Assembly (NCBI GenBank): GCA_029268065.1
Contig: JAJUHC010000001.1
Span: 62,001 to 126,000 of the forward strand
Source of the DNA: Clostridiales bacterium
Lineage (GTDB): Bacteria; Bacillota; Clostridia; Oscillospirales; Oscillospiraceae
DNA length: 64,000 nucleotides
Direction of reading: 5' to 3'
The notes beneath the pieces were generated by a model. The model saw only the letters and a program-made list of their open reading frames with translations, made no database searches and had not been told where the DNA came from. Shown in pieces: positions 26,711 to 35,501 of the stretch; position 1 is the stretch's first letter; every line of letters begins with the position of its first letter. The position numbers and the translations under genes were made by a program.

Positions 26711-27418
26711 ATGGACACGGTTTTATTTGATTTGGACGGAACACTTCTCCCGCTTGATCAGGACGAGTTTGTAAGTGAATACTTCAGCGCGCTGACGCGG
26801 AGGTTTTCGCACCTCATCGAGCCCAGGGAGCTGACAAGGTCGGTATGGGCGGCGACAGAGGCGATGATTGGAAACGACGGCGCGGATTTCAATACCGAGG
26901 TTTTCTGGAAGGCTTTTTCAGATCTTCTTGGGCGCGATATGAGAATCCACGAGCCGGAGTTTGAGAGCTTTTACGTCAATGAGTTTTCACAGGCTGCGAA
27001 AACCGCATATCCGAACACGCTCGCGGATAAATGCGTCAAGGAGCTGAAAAGACGCGGCTATACTCTGGCGCTCGCTACAAACCCCATCTTCCCCGCGGTC
27101 GCGACCCTCGAGCGCATACGCTGGGCAGGACTTGAGCCCGGCGATTTCGCTTATATTTCGACATACGAAAACTCACGCTTCTGCAAGCCGAATCCAAGGT
27201 ACTTCGAGGAGCTGCTGCAAAAGATTGGCAAGCGTCCTATAGACTGCATAATGGTGGGAAACGACACCATAGAGGACGGCGCCGCAGGCAAGCTCGGCAT
27301 ACCGTTTTATCTTTTGGAAGGGCACGTCGTGGACCACGGGGGAATCCGGGCGGAATGCTTCGCGCGCGGCGATTTTCAAGCCCTGCACAGGTTTATACTC
27401 AGCCTGCCGGCTTTATAA
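26711..27418 (+). CDS. HAD-superfamily hydrolase
   Basis: This 235-residue protein has the haloacid dehalogenase motifs in order: DLDGTLLP (motif I, nucleophile and acid Asp), LATNP (motif II Thr), a Lys in the FCKPNPRYF stretch (motif III) and VGNDTIEDGAAG (motif IV). A helical cap lies between motifs I and II, the type 1 arrangement of small-molecule phosphatases. The substrate is unknown. The VOC gene starts 20 bp downstream and is probably cotranscribed. Confidence 0.85.
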   Translation: MDTVLFDLDGTLLPLDQDEFVSEYFSALTRRFSHLIEPRELTRSVWAATEAMIGNDGADFNTEVFWKAFSDLLGRDMRIHEPEFESFYVNEFSQAAKTAYPNTLADKCVKELKRRGYTLALATNPIFPAVATLERIRWAGLEPGDFAYISTYENSRFCKPNPRYFEELLQKIGKRPIDCIMVGNDTIEDGAAGKLGIPFYLLEGHVVDHGGIRAECFARGDFQALHRFILSLPAL

Positions 27419-27438
27419 ATAACGAAAGGAAAAAAACT

Positions 27439-27810
27439 ATGAAATTCAGAATGGTGCATGAAAATTACAACGTCGCTGACCTTGACGCCTCGCTAAAATT
27501 TTATGAGAAAGCCCTGGGACTTACCGAAAAACGCCGTATCCCTTCACCGGACGGCTCTTTTACGATAGTCTACGTCGGAAACGACGAATCGGATTTCCTG
27601 CTCGAGCTGACAGAGCTTTCCGATCACAAGCAAAAGTACGACCTCGGAGAGTGTGAATTTCATCTTGCTTTCCGCGTCGACGATTTCGACGCCGCGAAGA
27701 AGCTGCATTCGGAGATGGGCTGCATTTGCTATGAAAACGATAAAATGGGCATCTATTTTATACAGGATCCGGACGGCTACTGGCTCGAAATAATTCCGAC
27801 GAGGAAATAG
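27439..27810 (+). CDS. VOC-family protein, glyoxalase I-like
   Basis: This 123-residue protein has the vicinal-oxygen-chelate fold. RMVHENYNVADLDASLKFY opens the first beta-alpha-beta-beta-beta module, and HLAFRVDDFDAAKKLH opens the second. FIQDPDGYWLEIIP carries the C-terminal metal-ligand Glu. Spacing of His, Glu, His and Glu resembles lactoylglutathione lyase, so methylglyoxal detoxification is possible, but glutathione is not typical of Clostridia and the true substrate is unknown. I chose ATG 27439, which follows AAAGGA; the open frame upstream overlaps the HAD gene. Confidence 0.8.
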   Translation: MKFRMVHENYNVADLDASLKFYEKALGLTEKRRIPSPDGSFTIVYVGNDESDFLLELTELSDHKQKYDLGECEFHLAFRVDDFDAAKKLHSEMGCICYENDKMGIYFIQDPDGYWLEIIPTRK

Positions 27811-27836
27811 AAATCGCGTTTTTGCAGTCCGGTCAC

Positions 27837-27869
27837 GGCACGCCGTCTTTCCCACGCGGCGTGCCTTTT
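27837..27869 (+). terminator. Intrinsic terminator after the VOC gene
   Basis: A 9-bp stem (27837-27845 with 27857-27865) and an 11-nt loop are followed by TTTTG. Confidence 0.75.
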
Positions 27870-27920
27870 GTGAATACTCACAAGCACATATTCTTTGATT
27901 AAGGAAATAGTTAAATATCA

Positions 27921-27946
27921 TTATAAAAATATAAATATTTTTATAA
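27921..27946. promoter_or_regulatory. 26-bp perfect AT-rich palindrome
   Basis: TTATAAAAATAT (27921-27932) and its exact complement ATATTTTTATAA (27935-27946) are separated by AA. It lies 170 bp upstream of the enoate-reductase-like gene in an AT-rich gap (27870-28116) with no other feature. An operator or a promoter-region element is possible. Confidence 0.4.
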
Positions 27947-28116
27947 TTCCGCGAATATTATTATGGAACAAACTAGACTTATAGTATATATTCTTAAATG
28001 GGCCTCCTATGGGACAGGGGCCCGACGAAAGCGGCCCGCTTGACGCATTTGAATCGTCCGGCCGCCGAAAAATTGTAATGGCAAAATTATATATTAATAC
28101 AGGGGGATCGAATTCA

Positions 28117-30174
28117 ATGGGTAAATACGATGCAATTTTCCAGCCGATCAAAATCGGCAGCTGCGAAATCAAAAACCGCGTCATCCTCTGCGCTATGGGC
28201 GGCACCTCGCCCTTCGGACACGGAGTCGATACCTATAACCCCGGGGTCCATGACTATTACATAGACCGTGCGAAAGGCAACGTAGGCCTTTTCGTTCCGG
28301 GCGTCACCCTCGTAAAAGCGGAGGGAAAGTACCTTTACAACGCGGTCGACGCCTTCATGGGGCCCGTCAAGGACCTGGTGGACGAGATCCATTCCTACGG
28401 CTCGAAGATTTTCCTGCAGCTCGGCGCCGGATGGGGCCGCTCGCAGGGCAAGCGCGAGGGCATGGTGCTTGAGGATGTCCCCGCCACCTCCGAAGGCATG
28501 CCCAACGTTTGGATCCCCAGCGTGAAGCACAGGGGTATGACCGTCGAGGAAATCGAGGATATGATAGACGCGTTCGGAAAATCCGCCCTGATGTGCAAAA
28601 AAGCGGGCATAGACGGGGTTGAAATCCATGCGATTCACGAGGGCTATCTGCTCGACCAGTTCACGATAGCCAGCATGAACTGGAGGACGGACGAATACGG
28701 CGGCCCGATAGAGAACCGCTTCCGCTTCATCACCAGCATCATCCGCGAGATAAAAAAGCAGTGCGGCGAGGATTATCCGGTCATGATCCGTTACAGCGTG
28801 TCGAGCAAGATGCGCGGCTTCAACCAGGGCGCGCTCCCCGGGGAGAACTATGTGGAATTCGGACGCAGTCTTGAAGAAAGCCCGACGGCCGCAAGAATCC
28901 TCGAAGCCGCAGGCGCGGACGCGCTCAACGCCGACAACGGCTCCTATGACTCCTGGTACTGGGCTCACCCCCCCGTGTACATGCCTTTGGCCTGCAATCT
29001 GCCCGAGGTCACATATATTAAGAACTTCGTAAACATCCCGGTGTTCTGCGCGGGGCGTATGGAGAACCCGGACACCGCCGCCGAAGCGATCGCGGGCGGG
29101 AAGATTGACGGCATCGGCGTATCCCGCCAGTTCCTTGCGGACCCCGAATGGCTCAACAAGGTCCGCGACGGCAAGGTCGAGGACATTCGCCCCTGCATCG
29201 CCTGCCATAACGGCTGCTTCCCCGTAAGTCCTTACCGCAAGCCCACTCCTCCTGACACGCCGATAAAGGACACCAGGCCCAATATGGCGCACTGCGCCCT
29301 GAACCCCGTCTGCATGGATGAAAAGAAGTACGAGCTGAAGCCCGCCGCAAAAGCCAAGAAGGTTGCGGTGGTTGGCGGAGGAATAGGCGGCATGGAGGCG
29401 GCAAGGCTGCTCAAGATGCGCGGCCACGACGTAACCCTCTTTGAAAAGACCGGCGAGCTTGGCGGAGTTTTCATAGCCGCCGCGGCCCCGGACTTCAAGG
29501 AGAAGGACAAGATGCTCATCGACTGGTATAAAAAGCAGCTTAAGGATCTTAAGCTCGACGTAAGGCTCAACACGGAAGCGACCGCCGAGAACCTGAAGGG
29601 CTACGACGAGATCGTGGTCGCCACCGGAGCAAAGGCGAGGGAACTGCCGGTAGAAGGTCTTGCCGAAGCCACGAAGAGCGGCAAGGCCGTCGAGGCCGTC
29701 GAATACCTGCTCGGCAGGAAGAAGGTTGGAAAGAAAACCGTCGTTATAGGCGGCGGCCTTACCGGAATCGAGATAGCTTACGATCTCGCTCTGAAGGGCA
29801 TCAAGCCCGTCGTCGTTGAGATGATGGAGAACATCCTCTTGGTGGAGGGCCTCTGCGCAGCCAACGTGAATATGCTCCGTGAGATAGTGCGCTTCTACGA
29901 CATCAAGGTGTTCGTCTCCAACACGCTCTCAAAGGTTGAGCAAAGCGGAGACGGCCTCAAGGTATCGATCAAGGATGAGTACGGCAAGGTAACCGTGATC
30001 GACGCCGACAGCATGATAATGTCCGTCGGATACGTTTCAGGCGCGCCGCTGAAAGACAAGCTCGTCGCCGCCGGCGTTCCTTCAGACAAGGTCCGCGTCA
30101 TAGGCGACGCCCGTCAGGTCGGGAACCTGCTCACCGTTATCAGGGAGTCCTACGACACCGCATACGCCATCTGA
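28117..30174 (+). CDS. Enoate reductase / 2,4-dienoyl-CoA reductase-like flavoprotein
   Basis: This 685-residue protein has the old-yellow-enzyme plus flavin-disulfide-reductase layout. An N-terminal FMN-binding TIM barrel (about 1-370) includes QPIKIGSCEIKNRVI, DGVEIHAIHEGYLLDQF and the WRTDEYGGPIENRFRF signature. A Cys cluster for one [4Fe-4S] comes next (CIACHNGC and HCALNP), then a C-terminal FAD/NAD(P) domain starting VAVVGGGIGGMEAARLL with a second dinucleotide motif VVIGGGLTGIE. Such enzymes reduce activated C=C bonds of enoates or enoyl-CoAs. The gap between the third and fourth cysteines is about 25 residues, longer than in the usual dienoyl-CoA reductases. I chose ATG 28117, preceded by AGGGGGA. 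It stands alone, but the nearby ior-buk genes fit an amino-acid fermentation theme. Confidence 0.88.
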   Translation: MGKYDAIFQPIKIGSCEIKNRVILCAMGGTSPFGHGVDTYNPGVHDYYIDRAKGNVGLFVPGVTLVKAEGKYLYNAVDAFMGPVKDLVDEIHSYGSKIFLQLGAGWGRSQGKREGMVLEDVPATSEGMPNVWIPSVKHRGMTVEEIEDMIDAFGKSALMCKKAGIDGVEIHAIHEGYLLDQFTIASMNWRTDEYGGPIENRFRFITSIIREIKKQCGEDYPVMIRYSVSSKMRGFNQGALPGENYVEFGRSLEESPTAARILEAAGADALNADNGSYDSWYWAHPPVYMPLACNLPEVTYIKNFVNIPVFCAGRMENPDTAAEAIAGGKIDGIGVSRQFLADPEWLNKVRDGKVEDIRPCIACHNGCFPVSPYRKPTPPDTPIKDTRPNMAHCALNPVCMDEKKYELKPAAKAKKVAVVGGGIGGMEAARLLKMRGHDVTLFEKTGELGGVFIAAAAPDFKEKDKMLIDWYKKQLKDLKLDVRLNTEATAENLKGYDEIVVATGAKARELPVEGLAEATKSGKAVEAVEYLLGRKKVGKKTVVIGGGLTGIEIAYDLALKGIKPVVVEMMENILLVEGLCAANVNMLREIVRFYDIKVFVSNTLSKVEQSGDGLKVSIKDEYGKVTVIDADSMIMSVGYVSGAPLKDKLVAAGVPSDKVRVIGDARQVGNLLTVIRESYDTAYAI

Positions 30175-30188
30175 TAAATATCATAATG

Positions 30189-30219
30189 AAACGCCGGCGC
30201 CCCGAGCGCCGGCGTTTTG
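30189..30219. terminator. Bidirectional terminator
   Basis: An 11-bp GC-rich stem (30190-30200 with 30206-30216) and 5-nt loop lie between the enoate-reductase-like gene and the 3' end of the minus-strand purine operon. Confidence 0.85.
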
Positions 30220-30426
30220 CTATTTGCCGCAGCCCCCCGGCTTCACCGGGTTGCCGTTTTCGTCTACATACCGTATGCTGTCAAGCTGAGCCTTTAGGGA
30301 ATTCCTGAAAGCGGCGACATATTCCTCGCGGAGCTCTTTCCGCTCCTCCGTTTCCTCAGGAGTCAGGCAGCGCTCACGAGAAATCCTGGTAAGCTCGTTT
30401 ATACGGTCAATTTTGTACTGTTCCAT
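30220..30426 (-). CDS. DUF896/UPF0291-family small protein
   Basis: This 68-residue helical protein matches the DUF896 (YnzC-like) family. IDRINELTRISRERCLTPEE opens it, then comes ERKELREEYVAAFRNSLKAQLDSI, the family's hallmark, and a VDENGNPV motif near the end. The family is widespread in Firmicutes and its function is unknown. I chose the ATG at 30426 (minus), preceded by GGGAGG. It lies 40 bp behind purL and is the last gene of the purine operon, before the terminator. Its presence there may only reflect shared transcription. Confidence 0.85.
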   Translation of the reverse strand: MEQYKIDRINELTRISRERCLTPEETEERKELREEYVAAFRNSLKAQLDSIRYVDENGNPVKPGGCGK

Positions 30427-30466
30427 AAAATAACCTCCCTCGACTCCGCACGCTGCGCGATATCTC

Positions 30467-33400
30467 CTATTTGAAGTACAGGACCGCGCTTTTGAACATG
30501 CCGTTATCAAAATTGCCCGGGACATTCTTGTAAAGCAGCGGACCGCTGCGTTCCGTGTGGCCCATTTTGCCGAACGCCCTGCCGTCCGGCGAAGTAATGC
30601 CCTCGATGGCTAGCAGAGAGCCGTTGGGGTTATACTGGATGTCCATGGTAGGCTCTCCCGCGAGATCGACGTACTGTGTCGCTATCTGACCGTTCTCGGA
30701 AAGCCGGCTCAAAAGCTCCTCCGGGCAGACAAAGCGACCCTCTCCGTGCGATATCGCCACGGTGTGTATGTCCCCCACGCTGCAGGCGCTGAGCCAGGGG
30801 GATTTTACCGAGGCCACGCGCGTGCGTACGAGCTTGGACTGATGACGTCCTATCGTGTTGTAGGTCAGGGTCGGGCAGTTTTCATCCATGTCGGTGATGT
30901 GACCGTAGGGAACAAGTCCGAGCTTTATAAGCGCCTGAAAACCGTTACATATGCCGCCGATAAGCCCGTCCCGCTTGTTCAAAAGCTCGTGTATGGCGTC
31001 CTTCAACCTGGCGTTGCGGAAAAACGAGGTGATAAACTTTCCGGAGCCGTCCGGCTCGTCGCCGCCCGAAAATCCGCCGGGAACAAATATTATCTGGGCG
31101 CTTCGGATCTCTTTATACACGCTTTCCACGGAGTCCGCAAGGGCCTCGGGCGTAAGATTCCTGATTACGGCGACGTGCGTCTCGGCACCCGCTTTTTCGA
31201 ACATCCTTGCCGTGTCGTACTCGGTATTAGTCCCGGGAAAAACGGTTATCAGAACCTTTGGCCTCGGGACCTTTACGACGGGGGCGAGATTTGAGCGCCT
31301 GTTGTATTCGAAGGCCTTGACCTGGCGCTTTTCACCGGCGCTATTGCAGGGGAAAACGCTCTCAAGGCGGTCCTCGTAAGTCTTTTCGAGCATTTCAAGC
31401 GAAAGCGTTTCGCCCTTAAAGCTTATTTCGTAAGCGTCGGTGGTGACTCCAAGCGCCTCGCCGAGGATTTCGCCCTCGGTTTCCAGTATAAACGCTCCGT
31501 AGCGGTAGTCGAAAGCGGTCTCATGGTCGATTTTACCATCAAACCTGAAGCCCAGGCGGTTTCCGAAGCACATTTTCATAATTCCCTCGGCGACTCCGCC
31601 GTATGAAGGAGTCCATGCGCTGAGCACGCGCTTTTTTGCGATCATATCCGAAACGAGAGCGAAGTTTTTAAGAAGGCTCTCGGCTTTCGGCAGACCGTTC
31701 TCGCCGTATTCCGGCAGGAGAAGGGAAACGGTGCGGCCGCTTTTCTTGAATTCCGGAGATATGATTCTGCCGGCACCGCAGACGGAAACCGCAAAGGATA
31801 CGAGGGTTGGGGGGACGTCTATATTCTCAAAGCTTCCGCTCATGGAGTCCTTGCCTCCGATGGCGGCGAGCTTAAGGTCGAGCTGCGCGGAAAGCGCGCC
31901 GAGGAGCGCCGCAAAGGGCTTGCCCCAGCGTTCGGGGGCGTTCCTCGGGCTGCCGAAAAACTCCTGGAAGCTGAGGTAGCAGTCGCTGAGCGTCGCGCCC
32001 GAGGCGACGAGCTTTGAAACGGATTCCACGACCGCGAGATATGCGCCCTTGAACTGATCCTTTTCAAAAATGTAAGGATTATAGCCGTAAGCCATCACAG
32101 AGCAGGTGCTGGTTTCACCTTCCAAAACCGGAAGCTTTGCCGCCATGCACTGCGCGGGCGTGCGCTGATAGCTGCCTCCGAAGGGCATGAGAACGGTGGC
32201 GGCACCGATGGTGGAGTCAAAGCGCTCCGAAAGCCCTCGCTTTGAGCATACGTTGAGGTCAGCGGCGAGCGAGGTCATAAGGCTTTTGAAATCGCCGCAG
32301 ATGTGCTTTGAAGGCAGCGTCCCGCTTCCGACAGATATTTTTGTGTGCTTTTCCGCGCCGTTTGAATTCAGGAACTCGCGCGAGATGTCTACAATCGTTT
32401 TCCCGCGCCAGCTCATGCGAAGGCGCGGCTCCGAGCTGACCTCCGCGACGACGGTAGCCTCGAGGTTCTCGTCCGCGGCAAGCTCCATGAAGCGCTTTAC
32501 GTCCCCTTTGTCCAGTACGACGGCCATGCGCTCCTGAGACTCGCTTATCGCGAGCTCGGTTCCGTCAAGGCCCTCATATTTTTTGGGCACCGCGTCAAGA
32601 TTTATTACGAGACCGTCGGCAAGCTCTCCGATGGCGACCGAAACCCCGCCCGCTCCGAAGTCGTTGCAGCGCTTTATAAGCCGCGCGGCCTCGCCGTTGC
32701 GGAAGAGCCGCTGGAGCTTCCGCTCCTCGGGCGCGTTGCCCTTCTGAACCTCCGCTCCGCAGCTTTCAAGAGAATCAAGGGTGTGGGATTTGGACGAACC
32801 CGTCGCGCCGCCGCAGCCGTCGCGTCCGGTGCGCCCGCCCAGAAGAACTATCAGATCGCCCTCGGCCGGCCTTTCGCGGCGCACATTCCCGGCAGGCGCC
32901 GCTCCTACGACCGCGCCTATTTCCATGCGCTTTGCTATATAGCCGTCGTGGTATATTTCATCGACCAGCCCCGTCGCGAGTCCGATCTGGTTGCCGTAGG
33001 AGGAATAGCCCGCCGCCGCGGTCGTTACTATTTTTCTCTGCGGGAGCTTTCCCGGAAGAGTCGTGGAAATGGGCAGCGTAGGGTCGCCGGCTCCAGTGAC
33101 GCGCATCGCCTGATATACATAGGAGCGCCCGGAAAGAGGGTCGCGGATAGCGCCGCCTATGCAGGTCGCGGCGCCGCCGAAGGGCTCGATTTCCGTCGGA
33201 TGGTTGTGCGTCTCGTTCTTGAAAAGGAAGAGCCAGTCCTCGTCCCTGCCATCTACGTCCACCTTGACCTTTACGGTGCAGGCGTTCACCTCCTCGGATT
33301 CATCAAGCTTATCGAGATAACCGTTTTTGCGGAGGTATTTGGCGCCTATCGTGGCGATGTCCATTAAAGTTACGGGTTTATCTCGGCCAAGCTCCTTTCT

Positions 33401-34150
33401 GACAGATAAGTAGCGGTCGAAAGCCTGCTTTACGTCCTTGTCACCAATGTCGAAGCTGTCGATTATCGTCCCGAAGGTAGTATGACGGCAGTGGTCGGAC
33501 CAGTAGGTGTCGATAAGGCGTATCTCGGTCAGGGTAGGGCAGCGCCCCTCCCTCTTGAAGTACTCCTGGCAGAATATGATATCGCCGAGATCCATAGCGA
33601 GACCGTAATCCGATATGAAGGAGGCAAGCCCGTCCCTGTCGAGACCGAGAAATTCGTTCATAACAGGCACATCGCACGGGACTTCAAAGGGTATGTCAAG
33701 CGTGTCCGGAAGCTCCAGAGACGCTTCCCGGCTCTCGACCGGGTTTATTACATACTTTTTTATTGTCTCCAGCTCGTCACGGGTAATCCTGCCGCCCAGA
33801 ATGTATACCCTCGCGTTCCGTACCAAAGGCTTTTCGCCGCCCGAAACGAATTGTATGCACTGGGCGCAGGAATCGGCGCGCTGGTCAAACTGCCCCGGCA
33901 GATACTCTGTTGCAAAAACAGTCTCCCCCTCCGGCAGCTCGAAATAAGCGTTATCGGTCTGCGGTTCGGCGAAGACGGTATTTATGCAGGCGTCGAAGGT
34001 CGCCTTGTCTATATTTTCAACGTCATAGCGGTTAAGCAGGCGCAGGGAAGAAACGGATTTAATCTGCAAAAGCTCGCGGATGTCCGCAAGCAGCGCCCTT
34101 GCCTCCGCCTCGAAGCCATTTTTTCTTTCCGTATAAATTCTGTAAACCAT
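30467..34150 (-). CDS. purL: Phosphoribosylformylglycinamidine synthase, single-chain (PurL-PurQ fusion)
   Basis: This 1227-residue enzyme performs the fourth step of purine synthesis, turning FGAR into FGAM with glutamine and ATP. It is a large single chain. An N-terminal PurS-like part leads to the synthetase core (TYWSDHCRHTTFG, FKNETHNHPTEIEPFGGAATCIGG, GGRTGRDGCGGATGSS). A second AIR-synthase-like half follows, then a C-terminal glutaminase with VFPGTNTEYD, GICNGFQAL (catalytic Cys) and HGEGRF. I chose the ATG at 34150 (minus), with a GAGG site upstream. Most Gram-positive bacteria use separate PurS, PurQ and PurL, so the fused form is notable, though it is known in some Clostridia. Confidence 0.95.
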   Translation of the reverse strand: MVYRIYTERKNGFEAEARALLADIRELLQIKSVSSLRLLNRYDVENIDKATFDACINTVFAEPQTDNAYFELPEGETVFATEYLPGQFDQRADSCAQCIQFVSGGEKPLVRNARVYILGGRITRDELETIKKYVINPVESREASLELPDTLDIPFEVPCDVPVMNEFLGLDRDGLASFISDYGLAMDLGDIIFCQEYFKREGRCPTLTEIRLIDTYWSDHCRHTTFGTIIDSFDIGDKDVKQAFDRYLSVRKELGRDKPVTLMDIATIGAKYLRKNGYLDKLDESEEVNACTVKVKVDVDGRDEDWLFLFKNETHNHPTEIEPFGGAATCIGGAIRDPLSGRSYVYQAMRVTGAGDPTLPISTTLPGKLPQRKIVTTAAAGYSSYGNQIGLATGLVDEIYHDGYIAKRMEIGAVVGAAPAGNVRRERPAEGDLIVLLGGRTGRDGCGGATGSSKSHTLDSLESCGAEVQKGNAPEERKLQRLFRNGEAARLIKRCNDFGAGGVSVAIGELADGLVINLDAVPKKYEGLDGTELAISESQERMAVVLDKGDVKRFMELAADENLEATVVAEVSSEPRLRMSWRGKTIVDISREFLNSNGAEKHTKISVGSGTLPSKHICGDFKSLMTSLAADLNVCSKRGLSERFDSTIGAATVLMPFGGSYQRTPAQCMAAKLPVLEGETSTCSVMAYGYNPYIFEKDQFKGAYLAVVESVSKLVASGATLSDCYLSFQEFFGSPRNAPERWGKPFAALLGALSAQLDLKLAAIGGKDSMSGSFENIDVPPTLVSFAVSVCGAGRIISPEFKKSGRTVSLLLPEYGENGLPKAESLLKNFALVSDMIAKKRVLSAWTPSYGGVAEGIMKMCFGNRLGFRFDGKIDHETAFDYRYGAFILETEGEILGEALGVTTDAYEISFKGETLSLEMLEKTYEDRLESVFPCNSAGEKRQVKAFEYNRRSNLAPVVKVPRPKVLITVFPGTNTEYDTARMFEKAGAETHVAVIRNLTPEALADSVESVYKEIRSAQIIFVPGGFSGGDEPDGSGKFITSFFRNARLKDAIHELLNKRDGLIGGICNGFQALIKLGLVPYGHITDMDENCPTLTYNTIGRHQSKLVRTRVASVKSPWLSACSVGDIHTVAISHGEGRFVCPEELLSRLSENGQIATQYVDLAGEPTMDIQYNPNGSLLAIEGITSPDGRAFGKMGHTERSGPLLYKNVPGNFDNGMFKSAVLYFK

Positions 34151-34216
34151 ATCGCACCTCGCCAAAAATAGTACAGTAAAACCGCGCAAGGCGGCCGTGA
34201 GGACGCCTTTTCGCTC

Positions 34217-35482
34217 CTATTTCGCTTCCAAAGCCCTTTTTCCGATGTCGCGCCTGTAATGCGCGCCCTCAAAGCTGATGGTCCTCACGGCGTCGTAGGC
34301 TTTTTCTATCGCATTTGAAAGAGTGCCGCCCGTAGCCGTTACTCCGAGCACGCGCCCGCCGTTAGTATATATTTTGCCGTTCTCAAGCCTTGTTCCGGCA
34401 TGGTAGACGGTAGCCCCTTTGGTATCTCCGAAGGTAATTTCTTTACCTTTTGCGTAGGACTGGGGGTATCCGCCGGAGGCCATCACTACGCAGCAGGCGC
34501 TCTCGCTTGAAAACTCAATTTCCATATCGCCGAGCTTGCCGTTGCGTACCGCGATAAAAATATCGAGAAGGTCAGTCTTTAAAAGCGGCAACACCACCTG
34601 CGTCTCGGGGTCCCCGAAACGGCAGTTATATTCGATGACCCTCGGTCCCATGGGCGTGAGCATAAGCCCGAAGAAAAGGCAGCCCCTGAAGCTGCGGCCC
34701 TCGGCGTTCATCGCTTTTATGGTAGGGACGAAGATTTCCTCCATGCACCGTCTGTTTATTTCATCTGTGTAATAAGGGTTCGGGGCAATCGTGCCCATCC
34801 CGCCGGTATTGAGACCCCTGTCCCCGTCGAGCGCGCGCTTGTGATCCATCGCGGAGACCATGGGCACGACGGTATTGCCGTCCGTAAAGGCAAGCACCGA
34901 AACCTCGGGACCCGTCAGAAATTCCTCGATAACTATACGGCTGCCGCTCTCGCCGAAGGCCTTGTCCAGCATTATCGAGCGTATCGCGTCAAGCGCCTCG
35001 CTTTTGGTTTCAGCGATTATAACGCCCTTGCCGAGAGCAAGACCGTCCGCCTTGACGACCATAGGGAAACTGACCGAGTCTTCGGCAAACTTCAAAGCCT
35101 CTCCGGCGCTTTCGAATACGTTGTAATCAGCCGTCGGGATGCCGTACTTCTTCATAAGGTTTTTGGAAAAGACCTTGCTGCCCTCAATTATCGCCGCCGC
35201 CTTATTGGGACCGAAGCAGGGGACGCCCGCGGCCTCGAGCAGATCGACGCAGCCGAGGACAAGCGGGTCGTCCGGCGCCACAACCGCAAAATCAATCTCA
35301 TTATTTACCGCGAAGTCGCGGATTTTTTCTATTTCAGTCGCTCCGATAGCGACGCATTCAGCGTCCGAAGCAATGCCGCCGTTGCCGGGAAGAGCATAGA
35401 TTTTCCCGGCCTTCGGGTTTTCGCGGAGCTTTTTGATTATCGCGTGCTCACGTCCGCCGCCGCCGACCACCATTATTCTCAT
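34217..35482 (-). CDS. purD: Phosphoribosylamine-glycine ligase
   Basis: This 421-residue enzyme ligates glycine to phosphoribosylamine with ATP, the second step of purine synthesis. MRIMVVGGGGREHAI opens the protein, VVKADGLALGKGVII is the ATP-grasp lid motif, LNTGGMGTIAPNPYY and EYNCRFGDPETQVVLP are family signatures. It lies 19 bp downstream of the AICAR transformylase gene and 66 bp before purL, within the purine operon. Confidence 0.97.
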   Translation of the reverse strand: MRIMVVGGGGREHAIIKKLRENPKAGKIYALPGNGGIASDAECVAIGATEIEKIRDFAVNNEIDFAVVAPDDPLVLGCVDLLEAAGVPCFGPNKAAAIIEGSKVFSKNLMKKYGIPTADYNVFESAGEALKFAEDSVSFPMVVKADGLALGKGVIIAETKSEALDAIRSIMLDKAFGESGSRIVIEEFLTGPEVSVLAFTDGNTVVPMVSAMDHKRALDGDRGLNTGGMGTIAPNPYYTDEINRRCMEEIFVPTIKAMNAEGRSFRGCLFFGLMLTPMGPRVIEYNCRFGDPETQVVLPLLKTDLLDIFIAVRNGKLGDMEIEFSSESACCVVMASGGYPQSYAKGKEITFGDTKGATVYHAGTRLENGKIYTNGGRVLGVTATGGTLSNAIEKAYDAVRTISFEGAHYRRDIGKRALEAK

Positions 35483-35501
35483 TTCATTCTACCTCCAGGC
35501 A

